DNA from: Amoebophrya sp. A120
Taxonomy: Eukaryota; Sar; Dinophyceae; Syndiniales; Amoebophryaceae
Reading direction: 5' to 3'
DNA length: 64,000 bases
Assembly: GCA_905178155.1 (NCBI GenBank)
Contig: CAJINV010000013.1
Coordinates: 176,344-240,343, forward strand
In this document: positions 44,691 through 56,092 of the stretch, piece by piece
How positions within the stretch are numbered: position 1 is the stretch's first letter
Layout of the letters: every line of letters starts with the position of its first letter
Made by a program: the position numbers and the translations under genes
Notes under the pieces: model-generated
Seen by the model: only the letters and a program-made list of their open reading frames with translations
Database searches by the model: none
What the model was told of the DNA's origin: nothing

Positions 44691-44860
44691 GCCATGTTTC
44701 CGCGGGGGGGGCGTTTGCATTGCGGTATTTCGTTGACATCGCGATCAGCCTTCGCCCTATTTTCTCTCATGGCGTTTTCCTTGTCTTGGTCTTTTTTTCG
44801 GTTCCATGTCTGAATTTCATTCCTCAAGAGGCTCCGCTGCTCCTCGTATCGCAGGGTTCG
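44691..44860 (-). CDS. Coiled-coil gene, 170-nt exon
   Basis: Starts RTLRYEEQRSLLRNEIQTWN after GGTGATAG (phase 0) and continues KKDQDKENAMRENRAKADRD to GC|GTATTT (phase 2). Phase agrees with the exons on both sides. Confidence 0.55.
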
Positions 44861-45235
44861 CTATCACCGTGAAAAGCAGCCCAGTCCCCCATGCATCCTT
44901 GCACAAAAGCGGCACGTTTAGAAAAATAGCAGACGCTCTGTTTCCAACATGATGCGGAGTGCAATTACTGTGGGCAGATTCTATTTGTCACGCAAAAATA
45001 CAATTTCGATCATCGAGCTCGCGAACATCTAGCGTCGCTGCAGCTGCCTGATCGCAAGCGTGTGCATGGTCGAGGTTTGGTGTCCCCAATCTGCGGATCA
45101 TTCACTATAGCTGCTCTGAACGGCTCGGTCAGGGCACCACTAGCAAGAAAAAATCATTCTTACCACTGTCTCTGTCAGAGGCGAATGTATTCCGCAATAA
45201 AATTTGTTTAAAGATCATGACCGACGGGCTAGTAC

Positions 45236-45362
45236 TTTTCGCCGGAATAGATTTTCGCGTCGCTGTTCTTCTGCCTGCAGTATCATGTCGGCGAGTCTTT
45301 GCTCGTACCGAGCCCGCTGGGTATTGTCCATCTGATCATCGCGAAGTTCGTCGTTTTGACTC
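45236..45362 (-). CDS. Coiled-coil gene, 127-nt exon
   Basis: Bounded by TTTGTGATACAG|G and AAA|GTACTA. Encodes SQNDELRDDQMDNTQRARYE, then QRLADMILQAEEQRRENLFR. Joins in phase to the 44691-44860 exon. The exon further right is not settled; a charged frame at about 45,620-45,740 (GEEDAERRHEASLLCRERIW) ending at AAA|GTAAAT is a candidate. Confidence 0.6.
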
Positions 45363-45619
45363 CTGTATCACAAAGAAAATGAAAAGCCCACCACACCAGA
45401 GAAAAAATAAATTTGTCATGATGTTTTTTGATTTTGTGTCTTTGATGTTCAGCATGAGAGGTAATGTTTTATCAGCACCTTTCTTGACCTTGTCACACTA
45501 GACGGGATTACGTTCTCCATCATGCACGACAGAAGCTTGTTCCTCCTGCTGCAGATCATCGCCAGAAGCTTTTTTTGTGACAGAAAAACAGCAACGCAAA
45601 TTCAGCTCCCTTTCTGGTA

Positions 45620-45740
45620 CGGATTTACTTTTCTTTCGGATATCCAGATGCGCTCGCGGCAAAGCAAACTTGCTTCATGTCGCCGCTCTGCGTCCTCTTC
45701 TCCAGTGCTTATGTGCATGTCCACTTCTCTGTCATGATTT
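45620..45740 (-). CDS. Possible coiled-coil exon
   Basis: Frame RGNHDREVDMHISTGEEDAE, then RRHEASLLCRERIWISERK, followed by GTAAAT. The GNHDRE text recalls metallophosphoesterases, but no other motif of that family is present; I read it as part of the charged, helical gene around it. Phase does not match the next exon. Confidence 0.3.
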
Positions 45741-46892
45741 CCTCGAAGCAGAGCGACGCCACGGGAGGAGTCAATGATGAGCGCGCGTGGTCCCACAGAA
45801 AAGTTGTAGCATTACATATGGATAATTGATTTGAGCTGGGGGGATCCCCGGAAGACAAGAGTAGAGAGGTCCACATTTATACTGTTGAGCCACACGCATA
45901 AGTCTGGTCAAGCACAAGCTCCAGCGTCGGCGTAAAACGCACCTTTTTACCCTTGCGCACCACTGTGGTCTTGCCTGCAAAAAATTAAAATTCATGCTAC
46001 ACTAGTACTTTTCTATGTGATACGCGCGCACTTGTCGTAGCGGCACTGGAATCGTCGATAAAGGAGGCACGACGTCGCAGGGATCCCTGAGTGGACCAAG
46101 TGGCACGCCTATCAGACCAGCGACTTCCTTGCAAGCGCTCAGGTTCTTCTGGTGCTGACAGCGGTGCGTCTTCGTTTGGGAGAAGGCACCAAAAACCTCT
46201 TCTGCTTTGGAGTTGTGTGCGTTCGACACGGAAAGCTCCCAGGACGCCGAAGGACGTGCGGGATACCAGCTCCGACGAAAGCCAGGTCAAGAGGATCCGC
46301 ATAGTATCTGTATTCTCAGGCGTATCAACAAGAACCAGTAATACACAAGACTTTGTTCTGAGCTATTCAACACATTAGGTATCTTCTGTTGCAACTTTCG
46401 CGTTCGGTGAGAGCCTGGTGCTACATTATGCATGATAAAACTTCAGTAGTTGATCACCTCTGCGCCTACTACTGTTTTGTTGCTATACAGCTTTGCGATA
46501 GCCGACTTTTGAAGACGACTAGAAAAAGGAAAAAGAGGCTTGTTCGTCTGGTTGCCGCTGTTCTCGCAACAAAACACCAGGGGAAGAGACGAACTAATGA
46601 AGTTTTATCATTCACAATAAGGAGAGCCTAATGCTACTAGTGCTCCGGCGTACATGCAGCGAGTAAATGAGAACGATGATTTAGGCAAATGTCAAATTTC
46701 TCGTGCAAGCGAAGGCGATTTTAAGCAAAAGACTGGCACAGACCAGGCACATTGGAGGTAGAGGACTTGCGATAATGGTAAAGCACCAAGTGAAATCCTG
46801 GGGAGAAAAACAAGGCTGGGGGAAGTAGGATGCTGGCGGATCACATAACAAAACCAGTTCGTGGGCTAGGTAATGCAATAGGTGGCACACGC

Positions 46893-47183
46893 CTACGCTA
46901 AATTTTCCACCAAGTCTACAGTTGCTCCTTCGCACATCATGCGACTAATCATCTTGTTCATGATCGTGATCACAATGCTGTTCTTGTAGTTGTACGGATC
47001 CTTCGCAGCATGTAATGGCGACATGCACATCAACAATGGCATAGAATACATAGTTGCACACATGGATCTTCTCGAAAGGAAAACGAAGTGGTTTCCCGGC
47101 GTCCAATTTACCATGTCAAATAAAGATCCGGACCTTTTCAGTACAGCAATCATTTTTGGTTCTTGATTCTTCAGCATCTTCAA
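46893..47183 (-). CDS. Possible exon, unknown protein
   Basis: Frame KMLKNQEPKMIAVLKRSGSL ... FDMVNWTPGNHFVFLSRRSM ... AAKDPYNYKNSIVITIMNKM ... ISRMMCEGATVDLVENLA. The residue use looks more coding than its neighbours, but there is no domain or clean border evidence. The rest of 45.9-48.1 kb holds short frames I cannot support. Confidence 0.25.
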   Translation of the reverse strand: MKMLKNQEPKMIAVLKRSGSLFDMVNWTPGNHFVFLSRRSMCATMYSMPLLMCMSPLHAAKDPYNYKNSIVITIMNKMISRMMCEGATVDLVENLA

Positions 47184-48187
47184 CTGCGCATCTATTTTGT
47201 ACCTACTTGCCTTCCTCTCTTAGCCTTGGTTCACTTTCATTCTGATTCTCGATCTTCCAAGGGCTCTGGACGTGTGAAAAAAGTCAGAAAAGGAAAGGCA
47301 CTCACTAGAGAATTGCAAATATTTTCTTTCACTATTTATGATTGATGAACATTCGAAATGTATTCATCTGCGCAACTAAGTGACCACACAGGAGGACACC
47401 TCTAGAGCTACGTCGCGCGCGTGCAAGCTCTTTGGGAGAGCGAGAAACATGATATTTTTGTCCTACTGCGAGAATACGCCCATTGCCATTGGGCATGTAA
47501 TGCATTTCGAGTTTCTGAAAATTACTATCCAAGTGCTTTTCATTCTTCCAAAGCCCAAATTCATTGTCGACGACCGAATTGTACATGTTCCACAAACAAC
47601 ATAGCTTTCCGGATGTATGATCGAGCGTGCTGTGCTGGAGTCTAAGCCGATACATCGTGGTGCTGAATGTGCATCCAAATCTTACACTGCAATTTTCCCT
47701 GATCTGTCATAGCTAAAATATGTACTCGCTGAAGAAAAGTGAAACGCTGCCAAGCTGAGAAGACGGTCTACTTCCTCTAAGTGCATGCAGAGAAAGACTT
47801 CCCAAAAATTATTCATCTCAACAAACAAATGAATTCAAGCACAGCAGCCACTTGTCTCGCGGGCGACGACTCACATGTACTGCTGGTGGAGTCTTCATGA
47901 ATCGAAAAGTAGCTGAAAGCAACCTGGGAAAACGGCAACCCTATGGCGCTGCACGGCGCTTTTTGATATTCTTGCCCACCCTTCTAGAGCGAAGTGCAGC
48001 TATTTCGCTTGTGTCGTGGTAAAAACTGTTCTTTTTACCGCAGTACCTGAGTATGTCTATAAAGTTATTCGCGACAGAATCATACTCACGAAATAGAAAA
48101 AAGCGACAGGGCGGATTCGCGGGCGCATTGTTGCGAGAAAGTTGATGTACGTCGAACTCTCGCCCTTTTGTAGTATCGCTACGACTT

Positions 48188-49420
48188 ATCCACTTCACTC
48201 TTCTCCTTTCGGAGACGGCTAGTGGAATCCCGAAGCTGCTCCGTGTCGAGTTTTTCGCGAGATATGTCCTCACATACTTTGTCGAGGTCGCGCTGATGCC
48301 TTTCTGTGTCCCTCGCCAGATCTTGCTTCTGCTGTCGTACTCTTTGGTCCCGTTCCACCAAAGTTTTCAGGCATTTGTCTACGTCTCTGTTCGTCTTCAT
48401 AACAGCCTCTTTCTTCTGAGCTGCTTCGCGTAGTCGTCTTTCACTGGCGGCGCGTGCGTTTGCAAGCTCGCGCGCAAACGCGTCCGCGTGTTTCTGCTCC
48501 TCCCTGTCGTAATTCGCGAGCTCCGCGTCCATTTCCTTGATGCGCGCGTCATTTTCCTCGGACCTTCTCCTGTACTGGTCTTGCAGCTCGGCCACTGAGA
48601 GTTTAAGCTGCTCATTTTGGTTCCGGTCCGCTTCCATTGCCCGGGTTCCTTCGATCATGTCCTTATCCTTTTCCTCGCGTTTCTGGCTCACAAGCGCTTT
48701 CCACGAGGCCACGGTCGCATCATTCTTTTCGCAATCTTTCGCGACCTCCTCGTCACGAAGCGCCTGTCGCTCCCTCTTTTCTGCGTCATACGCGTTTTTT
48801 TCGTCCTGCAGGTTTTGCCGCAACATGGCTGCGTGTTCTTCTATTTCTTTGCGCAGGTCCGCGAACACGAGATCGAGCTTTTTTTGGAGCTTCTCGTCGA
48901 CGGTTTTGCGCTCTTCTGCGCGTGCAAGCTGCCGATCCTTCCGGCACTTTTCGTCGTCCGGCGTCTCCTGATTCTGTTCCGAAAAGCACTGGACTGCCAT
49001 ATCCTGGAATCGCGTTGATAGCTGCGTCACAGCATCGTCATCTTCACCACTGGTGACGCCTTGCGTGGCCCCACTGTTGCTGGCTGTGGCGCCGCCTGAC
49101 CCGCTCAATCGCCGGCCTGCTCGATGAGGCGCCGCCTGACCCTGCTCGATGCGGCGCTGCCTTATTTCGCGCCTCAGAAACAACGCAATTCCGCTACCGT
49201 CGTCCGAGTCCTCCGTGGCGCTTTCTTCTAGGTCGGAGCCGCAGCCCGATCCCCCCGTTTCCTCGTCGGAGCCGTCCGCGAAGCACTCCGCTCGCTGGAG
49301 TGGCAACGACTCATTTGGAAGAGACTGGCTTCTTTGTTGTGGCTGACTGGCGTGACAGTATTGCTGGAGGCAAACCAACATCGCCGCTGCATACTTCTTC
49401 CATCTGGTGAGCATCGGCAT
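48188..49420 (-). CDS. Signal-peptide coiled-coil protein, first exon
   Basis: ATG at 49420: MPMLTRWKKYAAAMLVCLQQ then YCHASQP, a signal peptide with a likely cut after CHA. Then an acidic stretch (DGSDEETGGSGCGSDLEESA), a Gly/Ala/Ser linker and about 260 residues of near-continuous coiled coil (ARAEERKTVDEKLQKKLDLV ... DLRKEIEEHAAMLRQNLQDE ... AELQDQYRRRSEENDARIKE ... RVRQQKQDLARDTERHQRDL). The open frame ends at 48179; GAA|GTGGAT or AA|GTCGTAG may be the donor. It could be the 5' end of the coiled-coil exons at 45.4-43.2 kb (same strand, same composition), which would give a secreted coiled-coil protein; the link is unproven. Confidence 0.7.
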
Positions 49421-49867
49421 TGTAGTTTTGCTTTTGAAATAAACAAGCTATAAAGTCGATGTTTCTTACTTTTTATGTTTGATAAAGTGTGCAGTTTTTT
49501 TACCACCGCATAAAAAAAGTATGACAATCAACAACGGAAAAATAATATGCTGAGTCTACTTACACACTAACACGTAGGCAGTCCTCTGCGCCTTTCCAAT
49601 TGACGTCTGGGCAGTCGCTTGCGGAAGAAAAATAATAAAAAAATAAAGTGTTGTATCTGCCGTTTTAAACTCATGAAGATCGGAGAAAGATTAAAGAAAA
49701 ACACCTCAAGAAGAGTTTTTGAGACTAATTACACTATGTTGCGTTGTGTACTTCCATACAGGAGAGGTAAAGATCTTCCTTCTGATTCCGTGTTGGATCC
49801 AGTACAAAGGCAGCTACAACTACCAAAAGCAGCTAAAATGTCCAGGCACCTGCAACAATCTGCGGAA

Positions 49868-50668
49868 CGTGCGCGCCTGCGGCAACTCATCACGCGATCA
49901 CCGTGCCTGCTTACGTGACTCAGTACTTGGTCGCTAACAGCATCATCTCTTTTGCAATTTTGTCGCGTTCGTCGTGTAACTAGTGTCGGAGAGCGCTTTG
50001 ATTTTCTGGAGCAACCCATAATTGGCAGCACCAAAATCGATGATCCTGATCTCGGAGCGCACAGCTGCAGCTTTCGCCGTGGCTATCCAATTTAGTAGAG
50101 GCTATTTTTCACGGAGGGGGTTTTCCTATATTCCGTGTCTGATGGATCTGTGATGGTGCGAAGCCATTGCATATGACAGCGAAGTTATTTTCAGAGGTAT
50201 CGAGCACCGGAACCGGATCAACTTCAGAGCAGATCATCTCGTCCGCCTGTGAAGTCTGAACGCTGTGAAAGTCTTACACTTAGCGGTCCTCTCGAAGCCA
50301 CACCCACTTCAGTTCTGTGCAAAATACATAAACACTGCTTTCATGTAGAGTATGTCTGGTCTGGAACTTTGATGCTACTTCGAAACAAAAGACGTGTACA
50401 GGAGGAGGTGGAGAAATTCATCATAATAATCTCGTATCTCTTGTTTGACTTTGCAGGCAGCGGCATGACCACAGAGCACTATTCTTGTACAAGGATGCTG
50501 TTGCAATGTACGCAGGGCCGTGAGTGGTCGATCACGCTCTTATGGTGGCGCCATGCTGCGACAATTCATTTGTTGATTGTAGAGTGCAGATTTTTAGATA
50601 CCGCTGTATGCATTTACACTACAAAAAATTGTTGCTGTGCAGCCATTCGGTCTCGACGGCCTCGAGCG
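49868..50668. repeat. Segmental duplication, copy 1
   Basis: About 800 bp, from GCGCCTGCGGCAACTCATCA to CGACGGCCTCGAGCG, matching 58483-59303 in the same orientation at roughly 85 percent by eye. A 359-codon plus-strand frame here (50249-51328) runs on into the GAAC repeats and is not credible as a gene, but its first half (SVLCKIHKHCFHVEYVWSGT) is preserved in the other copy. This may be the decayed remains of a coding or mobile sequence. Confidence 0.75.
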
Positions 50669-51001
50669 GTCTTGTATCCCTTGCAACAGGATCATGAGAT
50701 CAATCAGCGGCCCATCTCTGAAAACCACCAGGCTGCGACACTTTCGTTCCACGACCACCTGCTGACGAAGATAAAACAGAAACCGTCCCTTGAACAAACG
50801 ATTACGACAAGACAACTTCACAAAATTTTGATTGTATTTATTAACGAAAAAAGTGTTCATGTAGTTTTTGTTACATTGATTCATCATAGCGCCGGCGTGA
50901 GTGATAATCACGGCGGGAAAATGCGCAAAATATATTATTTTTTGCCAAAAAGTGCGATCTTGCGTGCGCTTGTACCAGCCGCCAATTTTTCCCCCAATAT
51001 A

Positions 51002-51640
51002 GTTGGGGCTGAGTCCGTTACGGCTCGTTACGGCTCGTTTGACCGTAACGAACGAATTTTCGTTCGTTCGTTACGGTTCGTTACGGTTCGTTTCACCGTA
51101 ACGAACGAACGAACGAGTCCGTTTGTGTCATCAGAACGAACAAACGAACGAACGAACGAACGAACGCACTGGCTTTGCCATCCAAACGAACGAACGAGCG
51201 AACGAATGCGTGTTCGTTCGTTCGTTCGTTCGTTCGTTCGTTCGTTCGTTCGTTCGTTCGTTCGTTTCACCGTAACGAACGAACGAACGAACGAACGAAC
51301 GAACGAAGTAGCTTCGCAGGTTCGCTAACGACCAAACGAACGAACGAACGCATTTCGTGAGCTCGTTATGGTTCGTTTCACCGTAACGAACGAACGAACA
51401 AGTCCGTTTCAGGCAGCCACGCAAACGAACGAACGAACGAACGAACGAAGGGGTTTGTGTTCGTTCGTTCGTTCGTTCGTTATGGTTCGTTTCACCGTAA
51501 CGAACGAACGAACGAACGAACGAAGTGGCTTCGCGGGTCCGCTAACGACCAAACGAACGAACGAACGCAATTTCGTGAGCTCGTTATGGTTCGTTTGCCC
51601 GTAACGAACGAGCGAACGAACGAACGAACGAACGAACGTA
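51002..51640. repeat. GAAC/GTTC tetranucleotide arrays in both orientations
   Basis: Runs of GAAC alternate with runs of GTTC, separated by TTCGTTTCACCGTAACGAAC-type spacers that recur at least five times. The arrays at the right end of E1 (52,675-52,860) are the inverted counterpart. Confidence 0.85.
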
Positions 51641-51675
51641 CCAAACAGTATGGCAATAGAACGAGCGCGTGAGCC

Positions 51676-51971
51676 AGAGCAAAAGCTGAAAGGAACAAAA
51701 TGCAGAGTGCCGTCGGGGGAAATATTCCGCGCGACGGTGCTCTGCGTTTTGCGTGAGCGTGATTCACGAGAGGGACCCTGAGACCCTGAACAGACCGCGA
51801 TCTGCCTACCCGTGCCAGACACGGAGAAAACGAAAATCCAAAAGGACGAAATGAAGGCCCCAGCGATCACGAAGGGGGAAGTCCGCGCTGCCTGGCTGCA
51901 GGGCACATCGGGGCGCCACCCCAGCGGCTCGACATCCACTACCCATGACCGTCAGCTGCGCAACGTGCGCC
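51676..51971 (+). repeat. E1 internal tandem duplication, unit 1
   Basis: Begins AGAGCAAAAGCTGAAAGGAA and ends CTGCGCAACGTGCGCC; the second unit at 51981-52281 is about 95 percent identical by eye. Unit 1 carries the same GCAGAG...CTCTGC hairpin as unit 2 with one more mismatch. Confidence 0.85.
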
Positions 51972-51980
51972 TTTTGAGGC

Positions 51981-52281
51981 AGAGCAAAAGCTGAAAGGAA
52001 CAAAATGCAGAGTACCGTCGGGGGGAATATTCCGCGCGACGGTGCTCTGCATTTTGCGTGAGCGTGATTCACGAGAGAGACCCTGAGGCCCTGAACCGAC
52101 CGCGATCTGCCCACCCGTGCCAGACACGGAGAAAACGAAAATCGAAAAAGGACGAAATGAGGGCCCCAACGATCACGAAGGAGGAAGTCCGCGCTGCCTG
52201 GCTGCAGGGCACATCGGGGGGGGCGCCACCCCAGCGGCTCGACATCCACTACCCATGACCGTCAGCTGCGCAACGTGCGCC
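51981..52281 (+). repeat. E1 internal tandem duplication, unit 2, with hairpin
   Basis: Near-copy of 51676-51971. Contains a 19-bp inverted repeat with one mismatch, left arm 52002-52020 and right arm 52037-52055, 16-nt loop. Confidence 0.85.
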
Positions 52282-52974
52282 AAGAAAAGGCAGCGACCAT
52301 GACGCACCCAGGGGCCGCCCGCGTGGAGGACACGCATACAGAACTTTTGGCCCCCGCACTGCCGAGCCGGACCGGCTCACTCGGATCGATGCACCGGGCT
52401 CCGCCTAGAAGAACACGAGCAAGCGTACGCCCTCGCCGTAATCGGACGGACGTCCAGGGCTCCGCTCGGACACGCCGCTTGGACCGCAGAGACGAGCATA
52501 GCGCCGCATTTCTCTTTGACGAGCAACCGCCTGCCGGAAGATCTCACCGGACCTGTTCGCTAAAGAGAAAAGCACAAAGCCATCGCCGGATGTTCTTCGC
52601 CGTCTCGCGAAAGACGACGAGGGAGCTTTCACCTTTTGCAGTGTTCACGCACGGACGTCTTTTTCCGAAAATCGGACTCGTTCGTTACGGCGTTACGGCC
52701 CGTGACGAGCTCGTTCGTTACGGTGAAACGAACCGTAACGAACCGTAACGAACGAACGGGAATTTCGTTCGTTACGGTGAAACGAACCGTAACGAACGAA
52801 CGAAAATTCGTTCGTTACGGTCAAACGAGCCGTAACGAGCCGTAACGGACTCAGCCCCAACTATACTCTTTTCCCCAATAGACCTGGGTGTGAGGGGGAA
52901 AAAAACGGGTTAATCCGGTTTTTGTCGAAATCGCGGATTTTTTTGTCGATTAACCCGGTTTTTGTCGAAATTCG

Positions 52975-53435
52975 TGTCGAAGCCGCGAAATAACCTTGAT
53001 TTCGACAAAAACCTTTGTCCTTCATTTCGACAAAAATCGAAATAACCCGGATTTCGACAGAAATCTTTGTCCCCCATTTCGACAAAAATCAAAATAGCCC
53101 GGATTTCGACAAAAATCTTGGTCCTCCATTTCGACAAAAATCGAAATAACCTGGATTTCGACAAAAATCTTCCTGCCCCATTTCGACAAAACCTGAAATA
53201 ACCTGTATTTCGACAAAAATCTTCCTGCCCCATTTCGACAAAACCTGAAATAACCTGTATTTCGACAAAAATCTTCGTTCCCCACTTCGACAAAAATCGA
53301 AATAACCCGGATTTCGACAAAAATCTTCGTTCCCCATTTCGACAAAAATCGAAATAACCTGGATTTCGACAAAAATCCTCGCCCTCCATTTCGACAAAAA
53401 CCGAAATAACCCGGATTTCGACAAAAACCTCGACC
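52975..53435. repeat. ~60-bp periodic TTTCGACAAAAAT array
   Basis: The block TTTCGACAAAAATCGAAATA followed by ACCxGGATTTCGACAAAAAT recurs about seven or eight times with a period of about 60 bp. Confidence 0.85.
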
Positions 53436-53777
53436 TGGCGCAGGTCGAGCGGGGCAAATAGGGCGGGGCTTGGTGAGGGAAAGGCGCGAGGAAAGGGGCA
53501 AGGCCAGGCAATGGGATAAAGTACCTCGGAGAAGGCTCTTCGTCGCTGCGGGCCAGCGGGGTAGATAGGGCGGGATTGCGTGCGAACCCGGTGTCGGATT
53601 CCGCCGCCGTAACCTGCACCCCGGGGCCGGACCGGGAAGCGGGTTACGACGAAGAAGGCGAGGGCGCCGCAGTTACGCGTCCACGCGGATACGCGCCCCG
53701 GCGGATACGCGCCCACGCGAATACGCGCCCACGCGGCACCCAAAATCCGACCCGGGGTCCGCACGCACCCGCGCGAA

Positions 53778-55250
53778 CGTCCCGACCTCGATTTTGTCGA
53801 AATCCTGGTTAAAGTTACTAAACCCCGGACTTCGACAAGAATTTCGAAAAAAACTGAGCTGTCCCGGCGAGCCCGGCGAATCCAAAACCAGACCCGGGCC
53901 CGGGGCCCAGTCCCGCCCTATCTGCCCCGCTGGACCTGCACCCAAAACGCTCCCGGGCGAACGTCCCGACCTCGATTTTGTCGAAATCCGGGTTAAAGTT
54001 ACTAAGCCTCGGACTTCGACAAAACCGAGGTTTAGTAACCAGGATTTCGACAAAACCGAGAACATCCCGTCTTCGACCACCCAAAACCCGATCCGGGTTT
54101 TGCAGCCACCCCCGCCCTATCTGCCCCGGGGGGGCAGCACCCAAAACGCTCCCGCGCAAACGTCCCGACCTCGATTTTGTCGAAATCCTGGTTAAAGTTA
54201 CTAAACCCCGGACTTCGACAAGAATTTCGACAAAAACTGAGTTGTCCCGGCGTGCCCGGCGAATCCAAAACCAGACCCGGGCCCGGGGCCCAGTCCCGCC
54301 CTATCTGCCCCGCTGGACCTGCACCCAAAAGGCTCCCGGGCGAACGTCCCGACCTCGATTTTGTCGAAATCCGGGTTAAAGTTACTAAACCTCGGATTTC
54401 GACAAAACCGAGGTTTAGTAACCAGGATTTCGACAAAACCGAGAACACCCCGTCTTCGACCACCCAAAACCCGATCCGGGTTTTGCAGCCACCCCCGCCC
54501 TATCTGCCCCGGTGGGGCAGCACCCAAAACGCTCCCGCGCAAACGTCCCGACCTCGATTTTGTCGAAATCCGGGTTAAAGTTACTAAACCTCCGACTTCG
54601 ACAAAAATTTCGACATAACCCGGACTTCGACAAAACCTGGGCTGTCCCGACGAACCCAAAGCCAGACCCGGGCCCGGGGCTCAATCCCGCCCTATCTGCC
54701 CCGCTGAGCCTGCGCCCAAAACGCTCCCGCGCGAAAGTCCCGACCTTGATTTTGTCGAAATCCGGGTTAAAGTTACTAAACCTCGGATTTCGACAAAAGT
54801 TTCGACATAACCCGGACTCCGACAAAACCTGGGCTGTCCCGACGAACCCAAAGCCGGACCCGGGCCCGGGGCTCAGTCCCGCCCTATCTGCCCCGCTGAG
54901 CCTGCGCCCAAAACGCTCCCGCGCGAACGTCCCAACCTTGATTTTGTCGAAATCCGGGTTAAAGTTACTAAACCCCGGATTTCGACAAAAATTTCGACAT
55001 AACCCGGACTTTGTCAAAACCTGGGCCGTTCCGACGAACCCAAAGCCAGGCCCGGGCCCGGGGCTCAATCCCGCCCTATCTGCCCCGCTGAGCCTGTGCC
55101 CAACACGGACCCGCGCGGACGTCCCACCCGGCTCTTGTCGAAAGCGGTTTTGTCGAAATCCGGGCTAAAGTTACTAAACCTCGGATTTCGACAAAACCGA
55201 GGTTTCGGAACCCGGAACCTCGGCAGAACCGAAAACATCCCGTCTTTGAC
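53778..55250. repeat. ~190-bp satellite in E2, alternating unit lengths
   Basis: The marker CGTCCCGACCTCGATTTTGT (with small changes) recurs at about 53778, 53962, 54161, 54345, 54544, 54736, 54926 and 55118. Spacing is 184, 199, 184, 199, 192, 190, 192, so the first four units form a 383-bp dimer. Confidence 0.85.
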
Positions 55251-56092
55251 CACCCAAAACCCGAGCCGGGTTTTGCAGCCACCCCCGCCCTATCTGCCCC
55301 GGTGGGGCAGCACCAAAAGTGCCCGCTCCGGACATACCCAGACGCAGCCCCGCCGCACCCGCACTGAAAAAGAGGCAAAGGGGAGGGCCGGGTGACCCGG
55401 TCGGATTCCGGGGAGCGCGAACTCCGTCGTTGATCCGCACCTTTTATTTCGAAAAGAAACTACCGCAGCGGCCGATTCTCGCCCGAGGCAAACTTTCTTT
55501 GCGAAAAAATAAAGACGAACGAAACCAAGGGAGCCCCTGCACAAGGGAACGGGGTCACCCGCCCGAGGACAGCGCTCGCCACCTTCCCGCAAACGAAATT
55601 TTGTCGAAATCCGGGTTATCCGCGATTTTGTCGAAATCCGGGTTGTTCTCAATTTTGTCGAAATCCAGGTTAATATTCCCGGTTTTGTCGAAATCCGTGT
55701 CGAAACCGAGAATGACCCGGATTTCGACAAAATCGACCAACCCGGCGAAACCGCGGACCCGACCACCGCGGATCCCACCGACGGCGGCGGTTAAAGTTAG
55801 AAAACCCCGGATTTCGACAAAAATTTCGACAAGAAAATCGACAGACAGTGTCGCCCGTGGTTATTTAACCCGGATTTCGACAAAAATTTCGACAATAACC
55901 CAGGTCAATTCGCGGCTTCGACACGAATTTCGACAAAAACCGGGTTAATCGACAAAAAAACCCGCGATTTCGACAAAAACCGGACTAACCCGTTTTTTTC
56001 CCCCTCACACCCAGGTATACCCTTTTCCCATTTTCGAATCGAGCATACCATGCGGATTAGACTTCAAACACCACGGTATGATGAGTTCACCT

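Larger units (their letters stand above)
51002..52861. mobile_element. TIR element E1 (GAAC/GTTC foldback, non-autonomous)
   Basis: Starts GTTGGGGCTGAGTCCGTTAC and ends with its reverse complement. The first 81 bases match the inverted last 81 exactly. Both ends are bounded by TATA (50998-51001 and 52862-52865), which could be a target duplication or part of a palindromic end. Inside are long blocks of (GAAC)n and (GTTC)n in alternating orientation, a ~300-bp tandem duplication and about 400 bp of unique GC-rich sequence. No transposase-like frame is present, so it would depend on another element. GC content is far above the flanks. Confidence 0.75.
52882..56016. mobile_element. TIR element E2 (TTTGTCGAAA-motif foldback, non-autonomous)
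   Basis: Starts ACCTGGGTGTGAGGGGGAAA and ends with its inverted copy; 108 bp of terminal inverted repeat with two mismatches. ATA flanks both sides if one extra G is counted with the left end (878-880 / 56017-56019). The interior is filled with dozens of TTTCGACAAA/TTTGTCGAAA motifs: about a dozen regularly spaced copies at 52,980-53,430, and ~190-bp satellite units at 53,780-55,250. No transposase-like frame exists; the long open frames listed by translation simply read through the repeats. Confidence 0.75.

Noticed and set aside
45620-45740. GNHDRE motif suggesting a metallophosphoesterase
   Set aside because: No other catalytic motif of that family is nearby; the surrounding residues are charged coiled-coil text.
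50249-51328. 359-codon plus-strand open frame
   Set aside because: It starts in a decayed duplicated segment and its last third is read through GAAC/GTTC arrays (NERTNERT-type text); not a credible gene.
52910-55168. Several 130-280-codon open frames on both strands in E2
   Set aside because: They exist only because the repeat unit lacks stops; the proteins are pure repeat read-through (SKSGLFRFLSK, KVTKPRTSTK).
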